A stretch of DNA of 64,000 nucleotides from Caprimulgus europaeus (lineage: Eukaryota; Chordata; Aves; Caprimulgiformes; Caprimulgidae), in the NCBI GenBank assembly GCA_907165065.1, contig OU015541.1, forward strand, positions 1,178,001 through 1,242,000, given 5' to 3'. Within the stretch, counting starts at the first letter, position 1. Each line of letters starts with the position of its first letter. Made by a program: the position numbers and the translations under genes. This document shows, piece by piece, positions 32,403-43,668 of this stretch. The notes under the pieces are model-generated. The model saw only the letters and a program-made list of their open reading frames with translations, searched no databases and was not told the origin of the DNA.

Positions 32403-35400
32403 CTGCGAGGAAGGGAGCAGGGTGGGAGGGTGGCATGGTGGGTGGGCACCCATGGGTGCTGCGTGGGTGTCCCCCTCTCTCCGCTCACCTCCTGACAGCA
32501 TCTGGGCACACTTGCAGAGGCAGTTGTCGTTGTCGGCGTCGCGGGTGCTGAAGCGGGTGCCCTGCATTGCCAGGCCGCTCTGCTGCCCGGCCGTGCCGCT
32601 GTAGTCCTGCAGCGAGAGCCTGCCACCCGGCACGGCACGGCACGGCACGGCACGGCATGGCATGGCCACCCTCAGTGCCAGCTGCAGGGGTCACAAAGCC
32701 CCTCAGCCCTACTCAGGGTGGGATTGAAGTCTATGGGTTGGCATGAGGAGAGCAAGGGCTGGCACGGAGGGATGAGGGCAGAGATCCTGCAGCTCCAGCT
32801 TGACCTGGATCTGCCAGCTTGGAGAGTCTGTCCTGGGGGTCCCCGAGGGTGGAGGCTGTGCTGTGCTGGGGCAGAGAGGGCCCCCCCTTCTTGTCCCCCC
32901 CTGAGACTCTTCTGGTCCTCTTTGCTGGGGATCAGCTCAGTGCATGCAAGGGATGCACAGTGCAGGGGATCTCCAGGGTCTGGTCCCATCTCCTGCCCAC
33001 CACCCAGTTGCCCACCACCCCTCCTGCCGTGGCCAGGCTGAGGTTCCTCAGGGCACACGCCAGCATCGCAGCCCGGCAGCAGCATCCCTCCCCAGACACG
33101 GGTGTAACAGCCTGGGGATGCCCAGCACCCTCTGGGAAAGCCCAACAGCCCCTGGGGATGCCTGGCACCGTCTGGGAATGCCCGACACCCCCAGGGGATA
33201 CTCGGTGGCTGTGGCCACGTCACCCCCATTTGCCCAAACTTGGATTTTTGGTGCGAGTGCCCCGGCTGCCTGCTGGCACCGTGCCCAGCCGCCGGCTGGG
33301 ACGGGATGGGATGGGAAATCCCACTGCCTTGCTGCCAATTTCACACATTAACATCTGCTTTGGGTTCCCAGGAGCCCGCGCAGAGAAGGAGGAGTGGGTG
33401 GCACAGCAATGTCCCCCGGCACCTGGGGAGCAGCTCTGCCGAGCCGTAACCCCACCGGGAAATCCCAGCGAAGCCCTGTGTGATCCTGCACTCCCCCGGG
33501 GCACCGCAGCCAGCACTTGCCCGTGGCTACCACTTGCCCAAGGGGGCTTGGGGGCAGTTGGAGATGGGGAGGGCTCTGTCCTACCTGTAAAGCTGCCGCT
33601 CGCTCCCCAGCTGGAATTTCCCGTAGTGGGCATAGACCTGGCCGCCCTCCCAGTCCCGCAGCTCGACGCGCAGGGCGTAGGGTGCCCGGCTGGTCAGGAG
33701 GTGCACGGCCTCGTTACCCAGCCAGTACTCGCCTGACGCATCCCCGAAGCCCTGGGGGAGCAGCGGGATGGGTGAGTGTGGGGTACCCCCAGGGTGCCCC
33801 CCTCCCCAGGTGGGTGCACACCTGCTTGTACTCCCTCCAGCTCCTCTGGAAGCTGAGGCTGCCGTTGGTGCGCAGCTGGATGATGGTCCAGCCCCCTCGG
33901 TCTGTCTCCATGTCGCAGTACGCCTGCAGTGGGGAGAGCCGGGGGGCTGCAGAGCAGGGCCACGGGGTGGGCAGCTGGGTGCATCCCCCTCCCAGGGCTG
34001 GGCAGCTCAGCATGGGTGCTGCATGGGTGCTAGAGCTTGACGAGGGGCTGGCGAGCGTGAGCCGTGCCCAGTGCCTGGCTGGGGGGGTCTGTCCTCCCTC
34101 TGTGGCCAGGGGCAGGGGCTGGGGCTCACGGGTGGTCTGTGGGGGTGCCTTGAAAATTAATTTTGTCCCCCTTCACCTTCACCCTCTCTGGGATACCCGC
34201 TGTGCCCACCCACAGGGAAACCCGCCATGGTACGGGGTGAGTGTGCGCAGTGGGTGGCCCTGGGGTCAGCAGCACTCCGGGGTGCTGCAGTGGGACCCCT
34301 TTCTGGGCTGCCCTCACCTTTTTGGGCTCGCTGAGGTTGGTGATGTGGAGGGTGTAGACCCCGCTGGTGTGGATGCCGGCCCGGTGCACCTCGGCACAGT
34401 CCTGGAAGAGCTGCTCCTGCCCGGGCAGCGGGGCTGCGGCAGAGGGGACGGTGAGACAGCACAAACCCCACTGCCCCCGCAGCCCTGCCTGCTGCTGCTG
34501 CTCTTCCCCAGTCCCTCTGGGTGCTTTTATGCCCACGGATTATTTTTCTTTCTTCCACGTTGTCTCCTTGGCCGTGGACCCTCCCAGGAGCTGCTCCTCG
34601 GATGTGGTGCAGGGCTCATTTTTGAGGTCAAGTCACCCACATCTGAGCTGAGCACAAGGGGCCCTGCACCTTCATAGGGAGAGCGAGGAGCTCTCCCACT
34701 GCCTGCACCCTGCCTGCACGCCGCCTGCACCCCACCTGCACCCCGCCTGCACCCCTCCTGCACCCCTCCTGCACCCCGGCTCACCTCTGCCCTGGCTGAC
34801 CAGGCGCACCAGGCTCTGCACCGACTCGAGGAGCTGGAGCTGCTGGCGCTGGAGCCGGCTGGTGTTGGCGTTGGCGGCCACCAGCGACTTCTCCAGCTCC
34901 TCGATGGTCCCGCCCTGCCGGCTCACCAGGCGCTGCAGCTTCTCCTTCTCCGAGCGGGCTCCCGCCAGCTCTGCCTGGTGCTTTGTCTCCATCTCCAGCA
35001 CCCGCACCTCCAGGTTGCTGAAATGGGGACGTGGTGGTGACGAGGGGGCTGTGCCTGTGCCGAGCAGCCAGGCAGGCAGTGGGTGGCAGATCAGACCCAG
35101 TCCCGGCTGCAGTGTCCTGGCTGCAGTGTCCTGGCTGTGGTGCCCCAGCGTGTCTGCAGGGACCCAAATCTGTCCCCATCCCCTGCTGCACCCACCGAAT
35201 CACACCCAGCCTGGCACCTCTGGGACGTCCTTAGTGAGGGGACACCAAAGCCCAGGGGGCTGTGCCAGGGCTGTGCAATCCCCCAGGAACCCCAGCCAGC
35301 CCCTGGAGGGGTTCAGGCCCCCACAAAATGGACCCACGCTCCTGGGATGGGAGCCACCAGCCTCCCCCCAAGGTCTGGTGGCTGTGGGGGTCCCCAGGTC

Positions 35401-38400
35401 ACCCCAGGCCCTACTTGTTCCTGTTCTGCAGTTTGTGGATCTCGTTCGTCTGCAGCAGCAGCTGCTTCTCCAGCTTGATGGTGGACAGGGAGTTCTCCTG
35501 CAGCTGCATCTCGATGCGCAACGTCTGGTTCAGCACCTGCCCCGGGAGCATTGGGGACCATTGGTGTCAACAGCCAAGGTCACACCACATCCTCGGTGTC
35601 CCCGAGCTCCCCGGCACACAACCCCAGCACCTCTGCACACTGCACCCCAACTCCCGGCCCCTGCAGCTCCCTGGGAGCATCTGGAGCTGGAAAGGGGCAC
35701 AGTGTCCCCGTCCCCGGGTGGCACAGGGGACCCGAGCGGTGCATTCAGCCGTGCATCACCGCAGGGAATCTCCCCAATTTTACCAACTGAGAAGCCACAT
35801 CACCCACCACGGTCCCAGAGGTGGTGGGGACGTGGGGACACGCGTGTCATGCACCCTGGCCATCCCCTACCTGGGCCTCCACGTCGGTGAGCTTGCGGCT
35901 CTGCGCGGCGCTCTGGTTGAGCAGGCTGCTGCCGATCTCCAGCATGGTGGCCGTCTGGTTCTGCGCCGCCGTCTGCCGCAGCTGCGCCATCTCCGGCCGC
36001 ACGCTCGTCTGGATGTAGCTCTCCAGCTGCAGAGGGGAGCGGGGACGTGGTGGGTCATTCAGGGAGCAAACTGGGTCCTCCCTCCAGCAACCCTGGGAGC
36101 GTTTCAGCACGGGCGTGACCCATCTCTTGGATATCTCCAGGGCGGGTGTCTGGAGGATGGGACAGACTCTTTCCAGTGGTGCCCAGCGATAGGACATGGG
36201 GCAATGAGCAGAAGCTGGAGCACAGGAGGTTCCTCTTAAACATGAGGAAAAATGTCTTTACTGTGAGGGTGACAGGCTGCCCAGAGAGGGTGTGGAGTCT
36301 CCTCCTCTGGAGATGTTCCAAACCCACCTGGATGTGATCCTGTGCAATCTGCTCTGGATGGACCTGCTGTGACAGGGGGGTTGGACTGGATGATCTCCTG
36401 AGGTCCCTTCCAACCCCACCAGTCTGTGACTCTGATTCTGTGATCTTGGGGCCCTATGTAATTTACTGGGGGGACAGAGCTGGCACTGCCACAGGCCACC
36501 CTGGCTGCCAAGACTCCTGGGCTACAGTGCCAACCGGTGTCCTCTCACCAGGACCTGACATGGGCTTGTGTGAGCCCAGATCTGCTGGCAAACCTGGGGC
36601 CACTGCCCAGCTGGGGTGACCTGTGCCGAGCAGCCGGGCAGGGAGCAGCCAGGATCAGCATCAGTGTTGGCATCAGCATTGGCACGCAGCCCCCAGCCAT
36701 GGGCTTCCCAGGGTGGGGGACACAGAGGGTGGGGGGTCACCATCGGCGAGGGAAGGTGGGTGTCCGGCACCGGGAAGCGCTGGGGGCTGGGAAGAAGGCG
36801 GCTGCGGACACGGCTGAGCTGTGGCTTCCGCTTTCCCAGCCCGCGGGGCAGCCGCCTTTCCCAAAGGCTTTTCTATTTCTGGCCACCCCGCCACGAGGTT
36901 CCCACTCGTCCCCTCCTCGGGGCGATGGCCTCGGTGGGGGCACGGTCCCTGAGCGGGGGCCGCGGGGAGCGGAAGGGACCGTGCTGCCGCCCACGCTGGG
37001 AAAGTGTCCCCACGGCTGGCAGCCCCCCGAGAGCGAGAGGGGACGGGGGCTTCTCAGCTCCCTCCACCCCACAGATCCCACTGTCCCCACACCACTGTGT
37101 CCAGCCCCTGCCTGACCTCCCAGAGCCCCATGTCCCCATGTCCCCATGTCCCTGTGCTGGGCTGTGGATCAGGGGGGACCAGCCGGGGTGGGATGGTGAC
37201 AGTGTCAGTGACATCCCGGGCAGCGTGGCAGGCACGGGAGTGGGGATGGCAGCGGAACAGGGGACAGGGCTCCACTTGACACTTACCCGTGTGGGATGAA
37301 ATGGTGCTGGCAGCAACGGGGTCCCCCCCCTCCACCCCAGACCCCATCACCCCATCGCCAGCACCCACGGAGGGCAGGAGGGTCCCAGCGAGGGGCACCC
37401 CGGCCGGTGCTGCCTGCACCCCGCTTCCCCGGGGATTTTCCTTTGCGGGAACGGGGGGAGGAAGCGGGGAAAGGTCGGAGATCCGCGTCTGGAAAACATT
37501 TCCCTGAGCTGAGTGATTGCTGGAGAGTTTCCCTGTAACCACGTCGTTAATCTTGCTGCTCCGCGGGGCTCGGGGGGGCTCGAGGGGGCCTCTCCTCCTC
37601 TCCTCCCTCTCAATCTTGCTTTTTTTTAATAAATAAACATCTCTCCGTGCCCCGGGGCCGTACATGCCCGTGGAAAAGGTCAGGCTGGCACGGGGAGGGC
37701 TGAGCGCAGCCAGAGATATCACCCCAACCCCCGGCCCCAGCAGCTCCCTGGGAGCATCTGGAGATGGAAAGGGGCACAGTGTCCCCATCCCTGGGTGGCA
37801 CAGGGGACCTCAGTGGGACAGGCTCTGTGCGGGGAAGCTGGGATCACTCTCCCTTCACCCCAGGGCTCACAGGGGTCCCACCAGCCTGGTTCCTCCTCAA
37901 GAAGGGCAGAGTGTCTGGGGGGGACCATGGTGCTGCCAATCACCCCAAGACACTGCCCAGGAGCAGGAGGAGCCCCGGCCACCCCGCTGTCCCAGTGCCA
38001 GGGACCCATTGCCCATGGCTGGATAATCCTGTGCTGCCTTCTTGCAGCCGCATCCCTCCCCTGTCCCCGTCTTCATCCTGACTCAGCATTCCTAAGCATC
38101 CCACAAGCACCAGCTGGGGGGGTCCCTGGGCCCCCCACTCACTGCCAGCACCCCTGCACCCATGCCAGGCTGAGCAGCACCAGCCCCTGTGCCGTGGGTG
38201 CCCCAGAGCTGCCAACCTGCCAGTGCCCCACTGGGGACCCCGTCCTGCCCTGGGCCCCCCCCCAGACCCAACGGCTCCATCAAATGTTTGTGTTTGAACT
38301 AAAATTAATTCCTCCTGAGATGGGAACAGCCAGTGGGTTGGTGAGCAGAAGCCAAGTGTCCCCATGTGCCAGGTCCTTGCCACGTCCCTGACCCTCCTGG

Positions 38401-40769
38401 CTGTGGGGGGGCTGGACATGGCAGGGTGGGGGAGGGTGGCAGATGGGGTCCCCGGGGGGATGCTGGGTGCAGGGGGGGCCCGGAGAGCCCTGCTGGGTGC
38501 CGGGGGACCTGCCAGTTCCATGAGAGGTCCTTGGGCCAGGGCAGATCAAACAGGGATGCGACGTTGTTTACAATCTGTCCCCGAAGCCGGTGCCTCCTTC
38601 GAGCCCCGGTTTGTTTGTTCAGGCCTGGAGCCCGACCAAAACAAGCGTCCCTGGGCAGCTCCGGGGAGATCAGGGAAGAGAAGGAACAGCAGGAAAAAAA
38701 GGCTAAAAGCTGCTTTTGCCAGAGGGGCCGTGCTGCAGGGTGGGATGGGACGGGATGGAATGGGATGGGATGGGATGGGATGGGATGGGACGGGACGGGA
38801 CGGGACGGGACGGGATGGGATGGGACGGGACGGGATGGGATGGGATGGGATGGGATGGGATGGGATGGGGTAGGTGGGATGGGATGGGATGGGATGGGAT
38901 GGGATGGGATGGGATGGGATGGGATGGGATGGGGTAGGTGGGATGGGATGGGGTACTTGCTGCTCCTTGGGGCTATGGTGTGGGGCATTGCTGCCCACAG
39001 CTGCCCAGATGTGCAGCCCCACTTTGCCTGTGACTACCTGCTCCAGGACAGGGCCATATGCACCTGCAGTGGGACCCCCAGCCCCACATCTTGTTCGGAC
39101 ATACCCAAAGGCTGCCCTCACCCTGAGAGAAGCTCAGGGCTGTCCTGAGCACCCAGGGCACAGGGACCCCAGGGCACAGGGACCCCAGGGTGCAGGCACC
39201 CCAGGGCACAGGGACACCCAGGGCACAGGGACCCCAGGGCACAGGGACCCCAGGATGCAGGCATCCCAGGGCTGTGCATGCCCCGCAGACCCAGCAGGTC
39301 TCTCAGTGATGGAGACTGGCTGCCACCAGCCGGGTGGTGGCTGGCTCTGCTCGTCCCTTTGTGACATCCCGGGTTGGTTTTCAGTGGAGCTGTGGTTCAG
39401 CTTTTGAGGAATTTGTCTCTAGGATGGCTGAGGGGACAGTCTGGCATGTCCCTGCTGCCTGCTCTGTCCATCATCTGGCAGCATGCAGGTACCAGCCAGG
39501 AAATTGGGGTGCAGAGGCAACCCGGTCCCATTGCACCCCAGTGGGACACAGCCAGGACGTGGATGTGGCTGTGCTGGCGATGCCACTCAGCTGGAGAGTC
39601 AGTGGCAGCTGGGGACAAGCTGCTCACCCTCTTATCAGCACAATCACCCAGGGTCCCGGTGCCTCGCCGGGGTGGGGGGTTTATGGCCCCCCAGGGACGA
39701 GCCAGCCCAGAGCTATTCCTGGGTCTGACGCAGGCGGCTGCGCTCGGAACTGGGGCTGCGATGGCTCTTCCTGCTGTGGGCAGTGGGGCTGGGGTGAGCT
39801 GGGGTGGGGGCACCCCCGTGGGCACACAGCCCTTCTGGTGTAGCACTCATCCACCCCCCACCCTGCACCCTCCCACTCGCCCACGCGCCGTGGGGCTGCC
39901 CAGGAGCTGTGGGTCCCACTCAAAGTCTCACCGAGCGCCGGGAGCTTTTGCAAAGCCCATAAGTGGGAAAACGATGAAGCCGGAGAGGTTTCCTTGGCCT
40001 CTGCCCTTGGGTCCCTGGCTCCATCGCCTGCCAAATCCCTTCCCAAGAGCTTTCCAGTGGGACCACATCCTGACCCAGAACGGGGAGCGCTGGGCTTCAA
40101 GGGCTGCCTGGCACAGCCAGCCCAGCTGGGACTACCACGGGGAGCCATGGCCGGGGTGGCAGGGGGATAGAGCCGCAGCAGCAAGCACCAGTGATCTGCA
40201 GCACCCACAGCACCCGCAGCACCCGCAGCACCCACAGCACCCACAGCACCCGCAGCACCCGCAGCACCCACAGCACCCATACCCTCTGATGCCTGGTGCA
40301 ATCGGGCCAGCACGGAATCCCCAGCAGCCTGGAGCCAGCACGGAGCTGGAGCAGCCGGTACGGGGATGGTGCACACTTGGGTGCTGGAGGAAGACCCCCA
40401 CCCACACCCATCACCCTGTCAGTCACCCTGTCACCCTACCTTCAGCAGCCACTGGGTGCTGTTCTCCAGGATCCTCTCGAGGTGCCGCAGGCGCTGGGCG
40501 GCCCCGTGGCCGGTGTGTACGGTGCCAGCCGGTGAGTCCCGCTGCAGCAGCGCGTTGGCAGGACCGGGGACAGCGGGGACGGCGGGGACGGGAGGGCAGG
40601 GCGGGGGGTCAGCCTCGGGCAGCACGAAGGTGTAGCTGCAGTGGCCGTGCTGCACCCGGTGGTAACGCCGGCGGCCGCTCCCCTCCAGCGCCCGGCGCTG
40701 GGCTCCGGCCGCGCACAACGCCGTCGTGGCACAGGTCAGGGCCACGAGGCTGAGGCTGAGCGCCCGCAT
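32242..40769 (-). CDS. ANGPT4: ANGPT4, angiopoietin 4 (nine exons)
   Basis: Secreted ligand of the endothelial receptor TIE2 (TEK). Nine exons splice to 505 aa; human is 503. Internal exon sizes of 156, 122, 233, 116, 102, 167 and 131 bp fit the angiopoietin family pattern. Residues 1-23 are a signal peptide ([20 protein letters not shown]). The N-terminal clustering segment contains Cys44. A coiled coil spans roughly residues 92-280 (exons 1-4). The fibrinogen-like domain starts at about residue 293 ([20 protein letters not shown]). It carries [25 protein letters not shown], the calcium-loop region [12 protein letters not shown] at 435-446 and the [16 protein letters not shown] end. GLSNLNG and GPSYSLR near the C-terminus are ANGPT4-like rather than ANGPT1/2. 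An upstream in-frame Met at 40829 exists, but the signal peptide supports 40769. It is tail-to-tail with FAM110A and head-to-tail with RSPO4. Confidence 0.96.
32489..32619 (-). CDS. ANGPT4: ANGPT4 exon 8
   Basis: 131 bp, encoding [20 protein letters not shown] to CAQMLSG, including the calcium-loop aspartates. The acceptor GGTGGCAG|GCTC is preceded by GTGCC pentamer repeats instead of a polypyrimidine tract. Phase and length still fit the family exactly. Confidence 0.93.
32626..32665. repeat. GGCAC/GGCAT pentamer repeat at exon 8 acceptor
   Basis: Perfect cggca units, then two catgg variants, immediately 5' of ANGPT4 exon 8 in the sense direction. Confidence 0.9.
33585..33751 (-). CDS. ANGPT4: ANGPT4 exon 7
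   Basis: 167 bp. Acceptor CCCCCAG|GGCTTC, donor TTACAG|GTAGGA (phase 2). It encodes [20 protein letters not shown] and [19 protein letters not shown]. Confidence 0.95.
33822..33923 (-). CDS. ANGPT4: ANGPT4 exon 6
   Basis: 102 bp, phase 0 on both sides. It encodes [20 protein letters not shown] followed by [14 protein letters not shown]. Confidence 0.96.
34318..34433 (-). CDS. ANGPT4: ANGPT4 exon 5
   Basis: 116 bp. Acceptor TGCCGCAG|CCCCGC, donor AAAAAG|GTGAGG (phase 0). It encodes the start of the fibrinogen-like domain, [20 protein letters not shown]. Confidence 0.95.
34702..34778. repeat. 11-bp minisatellite in ANGPT4 intron 4
   Basis: About seven copies of ctgcaccccgc with single-base variants, starting within 10 bp of the exon 4 donor. 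On the sense strand each unit is rich in GGGG and contains TGCAGG. Confidence 0.9.
34785..35017 (-). CDS. ANGPT4: ANGPT4 exon 4
   Basis: 233 bp. Acceptor TTTCAG|CAACCTG, donor GGCAGAG|GTGAGC (phase 1). It encodes the last coiled-coil stretch [17 protein letters not shown] to [13 protein letters not shown]. An 11-bp minisatellite begins directly after the donor. Confidence 0.95.
35415..35536 (-). CDS. ANGPT4: ANGPT4 exon 3
   Basis: 122 bp, starting GTGCTGAACCAGACG and ending AACAA|GTAGGG (phase 2). It encodes [20 protein letters not shown] and [20 protein letters not shown]. Confidence 0.95.
35871..36026 (-). CDS. ANGPT4: ANGPT4 exon 2
   Basis: 156 bp. Acceptor CTCTGCAG|CTGGAG, donor CCCAG|GTAGGG, both phase 0. 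It encodes [20 protein letters not shown] through KLTDVEAQ, coiled coil with NQT and NQS sequons. Confidence 0.95.
36118..36453 (+). mobile_element. CR1 LINE fragment in ANGPT4 intron 1
   Basis: Reads as sense CR1: ggatgggacagactctttcc, then aacatgaggaaaaatgtctt, ggctgcccagagagggtg, gttggactggatgatctcc and a tgattctgtgat tail. It is antisense to ANGPT4 and begins about 90 bp upstream of the exon 2 acceptor. Confidence 0.93.
38741..38954. repeat. GGGAT/GGGAC pentamer array
   Basis: About 40 near-perfect gggat units with gggac variants over about 215 bp, interrupted twice by ggggtaggt. Runs of GGG spaced by two bases lie on the plus strand, antisense to ANGPT4. Confidence 0.95.
39147..39272. 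repeat. 16-bp minisatellite cagggcacagggaccc
   Basis: Seven to eight tandem units with cacc and gatgc variants, within ANGPT4 intron 1. Confidence 0.9.
40198..40280. repeat. 9-bp repeat cagcaccca/cagcacccg
   Basis: Nine tandem units alternating ca and cg at the last positions, in ANGPT4 intron 1 about 160 bp past exon 1. Frames across it read Gln-His-Pro or Cys-Gly strings. Confidence 0.92.
40440..40769 (-). CDS. ANGPT4: ANGPT4 exon 1
   Basis: Encodes the signal peptide, the N-terminal Cys-containing segment and the first coiled-coil heptads ending [10 protein letters not shown] (110 aa). The donor is AAG|GTAGGG, phase 0. The start codon is chosen because a signal peptide follows it. Confidence 0.93.
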
Positions 40770-40947
40770 GGCACAGGGGGCCCCGCGCTGTGCCGAGAGC
40801 CGGGTGTCGTGGCCGGGATGCGCTGGCACTGCCCGGGCGGCCGCGGTGCCGCTCTGTGCCGGGACGGGTCAGTGGGCGCTCATCGCCGAGCCGAAACGCC
40901 GCGATTTTGGCATTTCCTCCCTCTGAGGCGGCTCTGGCCGCTCCGGC

Positions 40948-40955
40948 CTTTTATC
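40948..40955 (-). promoter_or_regulatory. ANGPT4: TATA-like box of ANGPT4
   Basis: GATAAAAG on the minus strand, 180 bp upstream of the start codon, in a GC-rich context. Transcription would start near 40920, with a 5'UTR of about 150 nt. Confidence 0.4.
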
Positions 40956-41103
40956 GCCCGGCGGCTGCAGCCCTCGCAGGGGGAGAGGGGAAAAAAATAA
41001 AGAAAAACAAAGGAAAAAATCTGTTTAAAAACAATACTTCTATCTTTTTTCTCTCCTCCTCGCCCACTGCGGGGAGATCAAGTTTCACACGTGATCTATA
41101 AAT

Positions 41104-41160
41104 GTCTCGCACACACTCACACACACACGGACACACACACACACACACACGGACACACAG

Positions 41161-41192
<32 letters not shown>

Positions 41193-41211
41193 GCACACAC
41201 ACTCACACACA

Positions 41212-41252
<41 letters not shown>

Positions 41253-41288
41253 ACAGACACACAGACACAGACACACACGGACACACAG

Positions 41289-41320
<32 letters not shown>

Positions 41321-41339
41321 GCACACACACTCACACACA

Positions 41340-41380
<41 letters not shown>

Positions 41381-41463
41381 ACAGACACACAGACACAGAC
41401 ACACACACACACAGACACACACACACACACACACACACACAGACGCACACACACTCACACACA

Positions 41464-41504
<41 letters not shown>

Positions 41505-41565
41505 ACAGACACACAGACACAGACACACACACACACAGACACACACACACACACACACGCACACT
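41104..41565. repeat. (CA)n array with ~125-bp higher-order period
   Basis: About 460 bp of CA dinucleotides interrupted by cagacgcac, actcacac and acagacac variants. The agacgc block recurs at about 41190, 41318 and 41442, so roughly 124-128-bp modules are repeated three times. It ends about 150 bp upstream of the ANGPT4 TATA-like box. All frames are His/Thr or Cys/Val repeats, not proteins. Confidence 0.95.
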
Positions 41566-42490
41566 CGCACACGCAGCCCCCGTCCCTCCCCCGGTTACAC
41601 GCACCCACCAGCCCCCCCGGCCGTTCTCTGCACAGCTCATTGCACCTCCCAGGCCGGGCGGCACCAGGGCAGCACCAGCAGCCAGTGGGTCCGAGCTGCC
41701 CGTGCCAGCACCAAACCCTCCCACCCTCCAACCCCAGCACCCAGCGAGTCCCCCTGATGAGCACCCACTGGGATCCATCACCCCCAGGACACCCCCGCCC
41801 CGGGGAGCCGAGCTCCCTCCCCATGTCCCAGCTATTTATAACCCTGGACGGAGCCAGGCCTGGATTTGGCTGCTCCGGCCATGGGACGAGCCCGTGGGGA
41901 CCGGGATGGGGACTGTGTCCCAGGCAGAGCTTGGCAGAACCCTGCGCAGGGTTGGGGTGCCCAGCTCATGGGCTGGGGGTCCGCCGGGGGCTGGGATGGC
42001 TGTGTGTCACCAGCCAGGGGTCACCACAGCTGCCAGCCTCTGTGCTGGGTTAGAACTCTGCTGGGTCCCCTGGGAGAGGACAACCACGGCGTGGGGACAG
42101 GCTGGCACGAGAGAGCGAGCATCCCTTGGCAGGGAGATGTCCACGCGCCTCAGGAGAGGGTGATGTTCTCCAGGCACAAGGGACAGTGTCCCCACATGCC
42201 AGGTTGGTCACACAGCCGTGGGGCTGGGGAAGGGACCCTGCTGCCGTCCCAGTCACTGTGGGTCACAGTGAGCACTGGTGCCAGGGGCCAGGGCTGGGTC
42301 CCCGTCGCTGGGAGCTGTGCCACGGGCACAGGCTGCAGGTCACAGGGCAGAGGGGTCCGATGCTGGTGGCTGCATTTCCCACAGCAGGACCAGGGGACAC
42401 TGCAGGGACACCGTGGCCACAGCCAGCATCCCCATCCCCGTCCGGCAGCGTCTCATGGAAATGAGGAAACAGGGAGGCAGGAGGGTGCCA
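41566..42490. other. intergenic ANGPT4-RSPO4
   Basis: No exon is recognised. It is moderately GC-rich unique sequence between the ANGPT4 upstream array and the RSPO4 poly(A) region. ctatttataaccctgg at about 41830 is a TATA-like patch without an associated frame. Confidence 0.45.
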
Positions 42491-42495
42491 GGGGC

Positions 42496-42510
42496 TTTAA
42501 TGTATTTATT
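42496..42510 (-). terminator. RSPO4: RSPO4 poly(A) signals
   Basis: AATAAA (42505-42510) and ATTAAA (42496-42501) on the minus strand, about 1.16 kb past the RSPO4 stop codon. They define a 3'UTR spanning about 42480-43668, with an AT-rich stretch at 43435-43560. Confidence 0.6.
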
Positions 42511-43668
42511 TGACTGAAGCAAACGGGGGAGCTGCCCGCTGCCACCCAGCGCTCTCGCCCTGAAGGGACCCTGTCCCCGTGGTCCCCACAACCCCGACAC
42601 CCACTGCCAGTCCCGGCCCCCTCTGCCCTGCTCGGAGCAGGGATGGGGGGCTCTGACCCCGGAAAGCCCCCAGATACTGAGATGCCTGCAGCTGGGGCAG
42701 CAATTGGAGCAGACACGTGCAATGCGCTGACAGCCCCCCCTGCCCCCCGCCCCGTGCCACGCACCCCTTATTTCTGCAGGCGACGTGAGTGGGGCAGGGT
42801 GGTCTGGCACAGCCGGGCACAGCACCCCCAGGTTGTGCCCCAGGTGACAATTCGGATGGGGCTGTGGTGGCTGCTCCCAGTGTGTCCCAGCCGGGGGATA
42901 CAGGAGGCAGCAGCATTTGTAGGGTGTGCACCCCTGTCCCAGACCGAACGCAGCCACGGACACCCCAAATTCCTGTGCCAACATCCAGCTGGGGAGAGAA
43001 GCTCCTCCAGCCCTTCTGTGAGCCCGAGGATGGCAGGATTTGGCCCATGGTTGTGCCATGGGGGATGTTGAGCACCAGGCATGGTCCCTAGCAGGGTCCC
43101 AACCCTGGAGGTCCCAACCTTGGGGGTCCCACCTCCCTCCACGCTGGTGGCTGAGGATGGGGGATCCTATCCAGCACCCGGAGCAGCTCAGTGGTGAGCT
43201 GTGCACCCCAGCACCCTTGTGCAACTGGGACATCGCGGGGACAGGACATCTCCCAGCCCTGGGGAATGGTCCCCACACAACCATCATCTTCATCAGTGGG
43301 GTACAACCCTGGGATCAACCCCATCCCACCCAGCTGGAGCAAAGGAAGGGATCGAGCAGGCTGGGGAGAGGGAGAAAGAGGAAAAAGAAAGGAGCCACCC
43401 CCTCCCCGAGCCCCAGGGCTTTGCTTTGGACACTGCAAATTAGATTTTCTGAAAAGGAAATGTTTTACAGGCCATAAATTGTCTTAAAAGAAAATGGGAG
43501 GAGGGGAGAGGGGGGGAGAAAATTGTGCAATTTTTTTTGTGGATGGAAAAATAGGGGCGACGTGGCCGGGGCAGAGTGGTGGGAGCTGGCTGGGAGCTCT
43601 CTGTGCCGCTGGACGCAGAGCTCCTGACCAGCTCCCATCGTGTTCCTCCGGTTCCCGTGCCGGTGCCG

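Larger units (their letters stand above)
36454..40439. other. ANGPT4 intron 1 (remainder)
   Basis: No exon is recognised. It contains the GGGAT array (38741-38954), a 16-bp cagggcacagggaccc repeat (39147-39272) and a 9-bp cagcaccca repeat (40198-40280). An ARE-type TGACTCAGCA is at 38079-38088. An AT-rich island at 37480-37660 includes taataaataaacatctc. Confidence 0.5.

Noticed and set aside
40198-40280. Regularly spaced repeats suggesting a CRISPR-like array
   Set aside because: The units are contiguous 9-mers without spacers, in a vertebrate intron; a plain minisatellite.
41091-42163. His/Thr-repeat proteins over the CA array
   Set aside because: These are translations of a dinucleotide repeat in several frames at once, not genes.
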